Of a stretch of 35,357 nt of DNA, positions 33,424 to 35,357 are shown one piece after another. The position numbers and the translations under genes are program-made. Below the pieces are notes generated by a model that made no database searches, had not been told where the DNA came from, and saw only the letters and a program-made list of their open reading frames with translations. The DNA lies in assembly GCA_016789755.1 (NCBI GenBank), contig JAEUQG010000331.1, forward strand, positions 1 to 35,357, in the 5' to 3' direction. Positions within the stretch are counted from its first letter, which is position 1. Each line of letters starts with the position of its first letter. This DNA is from Bryobacterales bacterium (lineage in GTDB: Bacteria > Acidobacteriota > Terriglobia > Bryobacterales > Bryobacteraceae).

Positions 33424-34618
33424 TCTGCGATCGCAACTGGCCGTCGGGCTGGATGTGGGCAGCGCGACCACACGCTGTGTGATTTTGGCGCTGGACCACG
33501 GGCACTTGAAATTCCTCGGCTGCGGCCAAGCTCCGGGGAAAGGTTGGGTGAAGGGGCGTGTGGCCGATTCGGGGGCCATCGCCGAAAGCGTGCAGTACGC
33601 CGTGCGCGATGCCGAGCGCATGGCTCGTGTCAGCGTCGAATCCGCCGTCGCCGGAATCGGCGGCACCAGCGTGCAGGGCTTTGCCAGCCGCGGCGTGTAC
33701 GAATTCGGAAGGCCGCGGCACATTGAGCAGGGCGACCTGAGCTATGCCGTTCATCTGGCTTCGCGCGTGCGGCTGGAAGACGACCGGTACGTCCTGCAGA
33801 TGCTGCCGATGGATTTCACGCTCGACGGCCGGGCGGGGTTTCGCAATCCGAAAGGCGCGGTCTGCACGCGCCTGGAAGCCAATGTCTACGTGGTCACTTG
33901 CAGTTCTCGTGAGCACCAGGCGCTGATCGGCGCGATCCACCAGGCGCACCTCGCCGTCGAAGAGACCATTCTGGAGCCCGTCGCCGCGGCTTACGCCTGC
34001 ATTCTTCCGGAAGACCGCACGCGAGGCGTGGCGCTGATCGACATCGGCGCGCATAGCGCCAGCGTGGTTGTCTACGACGGCGATGCCTTGTTGCGCGCGG
34101 TCGGCGTTCCGGTGGGCGGCGACCACTTCACGCGCGACCTCTCGCATGTGTTGAAAGTGGTTTACGAAGATGCTCAGCAGCTCAAGGAAGAGTACGGTTG
34201 CGCCATCCTCGGACTGACGTCCGATTCGAGCTACATCGAGATTCCGTCGCCCGACGGCCGCCCGCCGCGCGAGGCGACCAGGCGCCATCTGAACGAGATT
34301 CTGGAGGCGCGCGCGGGAGAAATGTTCTACCTGCTGCGCTCGGAACTGGCCAAGACCGGCATGGAGCAATCGCTGTTGGAAGGCGTGATTCTCACCGGAG
34401 GCGGCGCGATGCTGACCGGAATGTGCGACATGGCGGAAGGCGTTCTGAATTGCCAGGCGCGCAACGGACTCGTGTTGGGAGTGGAAGATTGGCCCGAGGA
34501 GATCGATACGCCCGCATGGACATGCGCGGCGGGGCTGGCGATGTACTCCGCCCGGTTGAAGTCCCACAAGGAACCGAAGCGGATTGTGCCGAGCCTGGTG
34601 GACTTCGTTTTCAAATAA
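33413..34618 (+). CDS. ftsA: Cell division protein FtsA
   Basis: A 401-residue actin-like ATPase that tethers FtsZ to the membrane. The phosphate 1 motif is GLDVGSATTR (12-21). A 1C domain follows. Phosphate 2 is LIDIGAHSASVVVY with Asp210, and the adenosine motif is GVILTGGGAMLTGM. The C-terminus IVPSLVDFVFK is hydrophobic with basic residues just before it, and is probably the amphipathic membrane-targeting helix. The start is ATG 33413, inside the last codons of ftsQ, with AGGAG 7 bases upstream. ftsZ begins 12 bases after the stop. Confidence 0.95.
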   Translation: MATNLRSQLAVGLDVGSATTRCVILALDHGHLKFLGCGQAPGKGWVKGRVADSGAIAESVQYAVRDAERMARVSVESAVAGIGGTSVQGFASRGVYEFGRPRHIEQGDLSYAVHLASRVRLEDDRYVLQMLPMDFTLDGRAGFRNPKGAVCTRLEANVYVVTCSSREHQALIGAIHQAHLAVEETILEPVAAAYACILPEDRTRGVALIDIGAHSASVVVYDGDALLRAVGVPVGGDHFTRDLSHVLKVVYEDAQQLKEEYGCAILGLTSDSSYIEIPSPDGRPPREATRRHLNEILEARAGEMFYLLRSELAKTGMEQSLLEGVILTGGGAMLTGMCDMAEGVLNCQARNGLVLGVEDWPEEIDTPAWTCAAGLAMYSARLKSHKEPKRIVPSLVDFVFK

Positions 34619-34630
34619 GGTGCAAGGCCC

Positions 34631-35357
34631 ATGCTATTTGAAGAATTGAAAGACATGGAAGTGGAAACGATCGATGCCCCGCGCACGCCGGTGCGGCTGG
34701 AACCCGCCTCGATCGGCGCTCTGAAGTTCGAGATTCAAGACGACGTGCCCGAAGGCACGCGCATCAAGGTCATCGGTGTCGGCGGAGCAGGATGCAACGC
34801 CGTGAGCCGTATGTTTCGCCAGGGCATACGCGGCGTGGATTTCTACGTCGTCAACACCGACCGGCAGGCGCTTGCCGCCTCTCCCGTGCCCAACAAGCTG
34901 CTCATCGGCCATCGTGTCACGGGCGGACTGGGCGCCGGTTCCGACCCGGCGATGGGCAAGGAAGCGGCGATGGAGAGCACGAGTGAAATCCTCGAGATCC
35001 TGGACGGCGCGCAGATGGTTTTCGTGGCCGCCGGCATGGGCGGGGGCACGGGCACCGGAGCCGCTCCGATGATCGCTTCGTGGGCTCGCGAGATGAACGC
35101 GCTGACCGTGGCGATTGTCACCACGCCGTTCGGTTTTGAAGGATCGCGCCGCAAACGGATCGCGGACAGAGGCTTAGAGGAACTCGCCGACACCGTGGAC
35201 ACGCTCATCCGCGTTCCCAACGAGAAGTTGAAATCGCTGGCGCCGAAAGGCACGCCGCTGACGCAAGCGTTTCAGATGGACGACTCAGTTCTGGATAAGG
35301 ATGTGTCCGGCATCGCAGATCTCGTCAACAATGCGTGCCTGTGGCACCGCGACTTCG
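34631..35357 (+). CDS. ftsZ: Cell division GTPase FtsZ (C-terminus cut by window edge)
   Basis: The first 242 residues of the tubulin-like GTPase that forms the division ring. The Rossmann start VIGVGGAGCNAVSRM lies at 48-62, so there is an N-terminal extension of about 35 residues over E. coli FtsZ. VNTDRQAL, GGLGAGSDP and the tubulin signature GMGGGTGTG (135-143) are intact, as is TPFGFEG. The last visible residues, where ITRPGLMNVDF would stand in E. coli FtsZ, read LVNNACLWHRDF. The T7-loop asparagine is replaced by His239, while Asp241 is kept. The ribosome site is weak (AAGG). It lies directly after ftsA, so it is the cluster FtsZ. Confidence 0.93.
   Translation, partial: MLFEELKDMEVETIDAPRTPVRLEPASIGALKFEIQDDVPEGTRIKVIGVGGAGCNAVSRMFRQGIRGVDFYVVNTDRQALAASPVPNKLLIGHRVTGGLGAGSDPAMGKEAAMESTSEILEILDGAQMVFVAAGMGGGTGTGAAPMIASWAREMNALTVAIVTTPFGFEGSRRKRIADRGLEELADTVDTLIRVPNEKLKSLAPKGTPLTQAFQMDDSVLDKDVSGIADLVNNACLWHRDF

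Overview
The window reads as a high-GC chromosomal segment from an acidobacterium, most likely of the Solibacter/Bryobacter type. The evidence is an Oar-like TonB-dependent receptor with an N-terminal carboxypeptidase-regulatory-like domain, a duplicated FtsX/MacB permease of the ADOP kind (acidobacterial duplicated orphan permease), a Tat-exported sulfatase beside an SMP-30 protein, and the shape of the cell-wall cluster. This is inference from gene families; no rRNA or tRNA gene is visible to place it directly.

Left part (1-19.1 kb), accessory genes. A minus-strand operon (3798 to 1) encodes an SMP-30/gluconolactonase-like protein, a Cys-type sulfatase and a PLP-dependent decarboxylase of the tyrosine decarboxylase type. 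The decarboxylase is cut by the window edge just before the expected PLP-lysine. A RidA-family gene (3819-4229, +) faces a minus-strand pair: a DUF1349-like protein and a TonB-dependent receptor (6805-4281). A plus-strand ABC-2 exporter operon follows (one ATPase and two permeases, 6839-10121), then the large Oar-like receptor (10249-13458). On the minus strand between 18383 and 13522 lie three MacB/FtsX-type permeases with no ATPase or membrane fusion protein in the window. A Phd/YefM-PIN toxin-antitoxin pair (19092-18431) sits upstream of them.

Right part (19.3-35.36 kb), division and cell wall (dcw) cluster, all on the plus strand and tightly packed: mraZ-rsmH-ftsL-ftsI-murE-murF-mraY-murD-ftsW-murG-murC-ftsQ-ftsA-ftsZ (cut by the right edge). 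The order is classical, but murB and ddl are absent between murC and ftsQ. These genes build UDP-MurNAc-pentapeptide (MurC, D, E, F), transfer it to lipid (MraY, MurG), polymerise and crosslink septal peptidoglycan (FtsW, FtsI), and assemble the division ring (FtsZ, FtsA, FtsQ, FtsL). MurE carries the DNPR motif of meso-diaminopimelate-adding enzymes.

No stretch of 300 bases or more lacks a gene. The longest intergenic region (19093-19325) lies between the divergent antitoxin and mraZ. It holds a good antitoxin promoter with an inverted repeat, a 14-bp perfect palindrome, and three G-rich pentamers at exact 10-bp spacing before mraZ that resemble MraZ boxes. I do not see a clear undescribed system. 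The features most worth checking are a divergent T7 catalytic loop in FtsZ, a 13-bp hairpin between ftsL and ftsI, the candidate MraZ boxes, a PIN toxin with degraded active-site residues, an orphan three-permease operon and a RidA homologue lacking the catalytic arginine.
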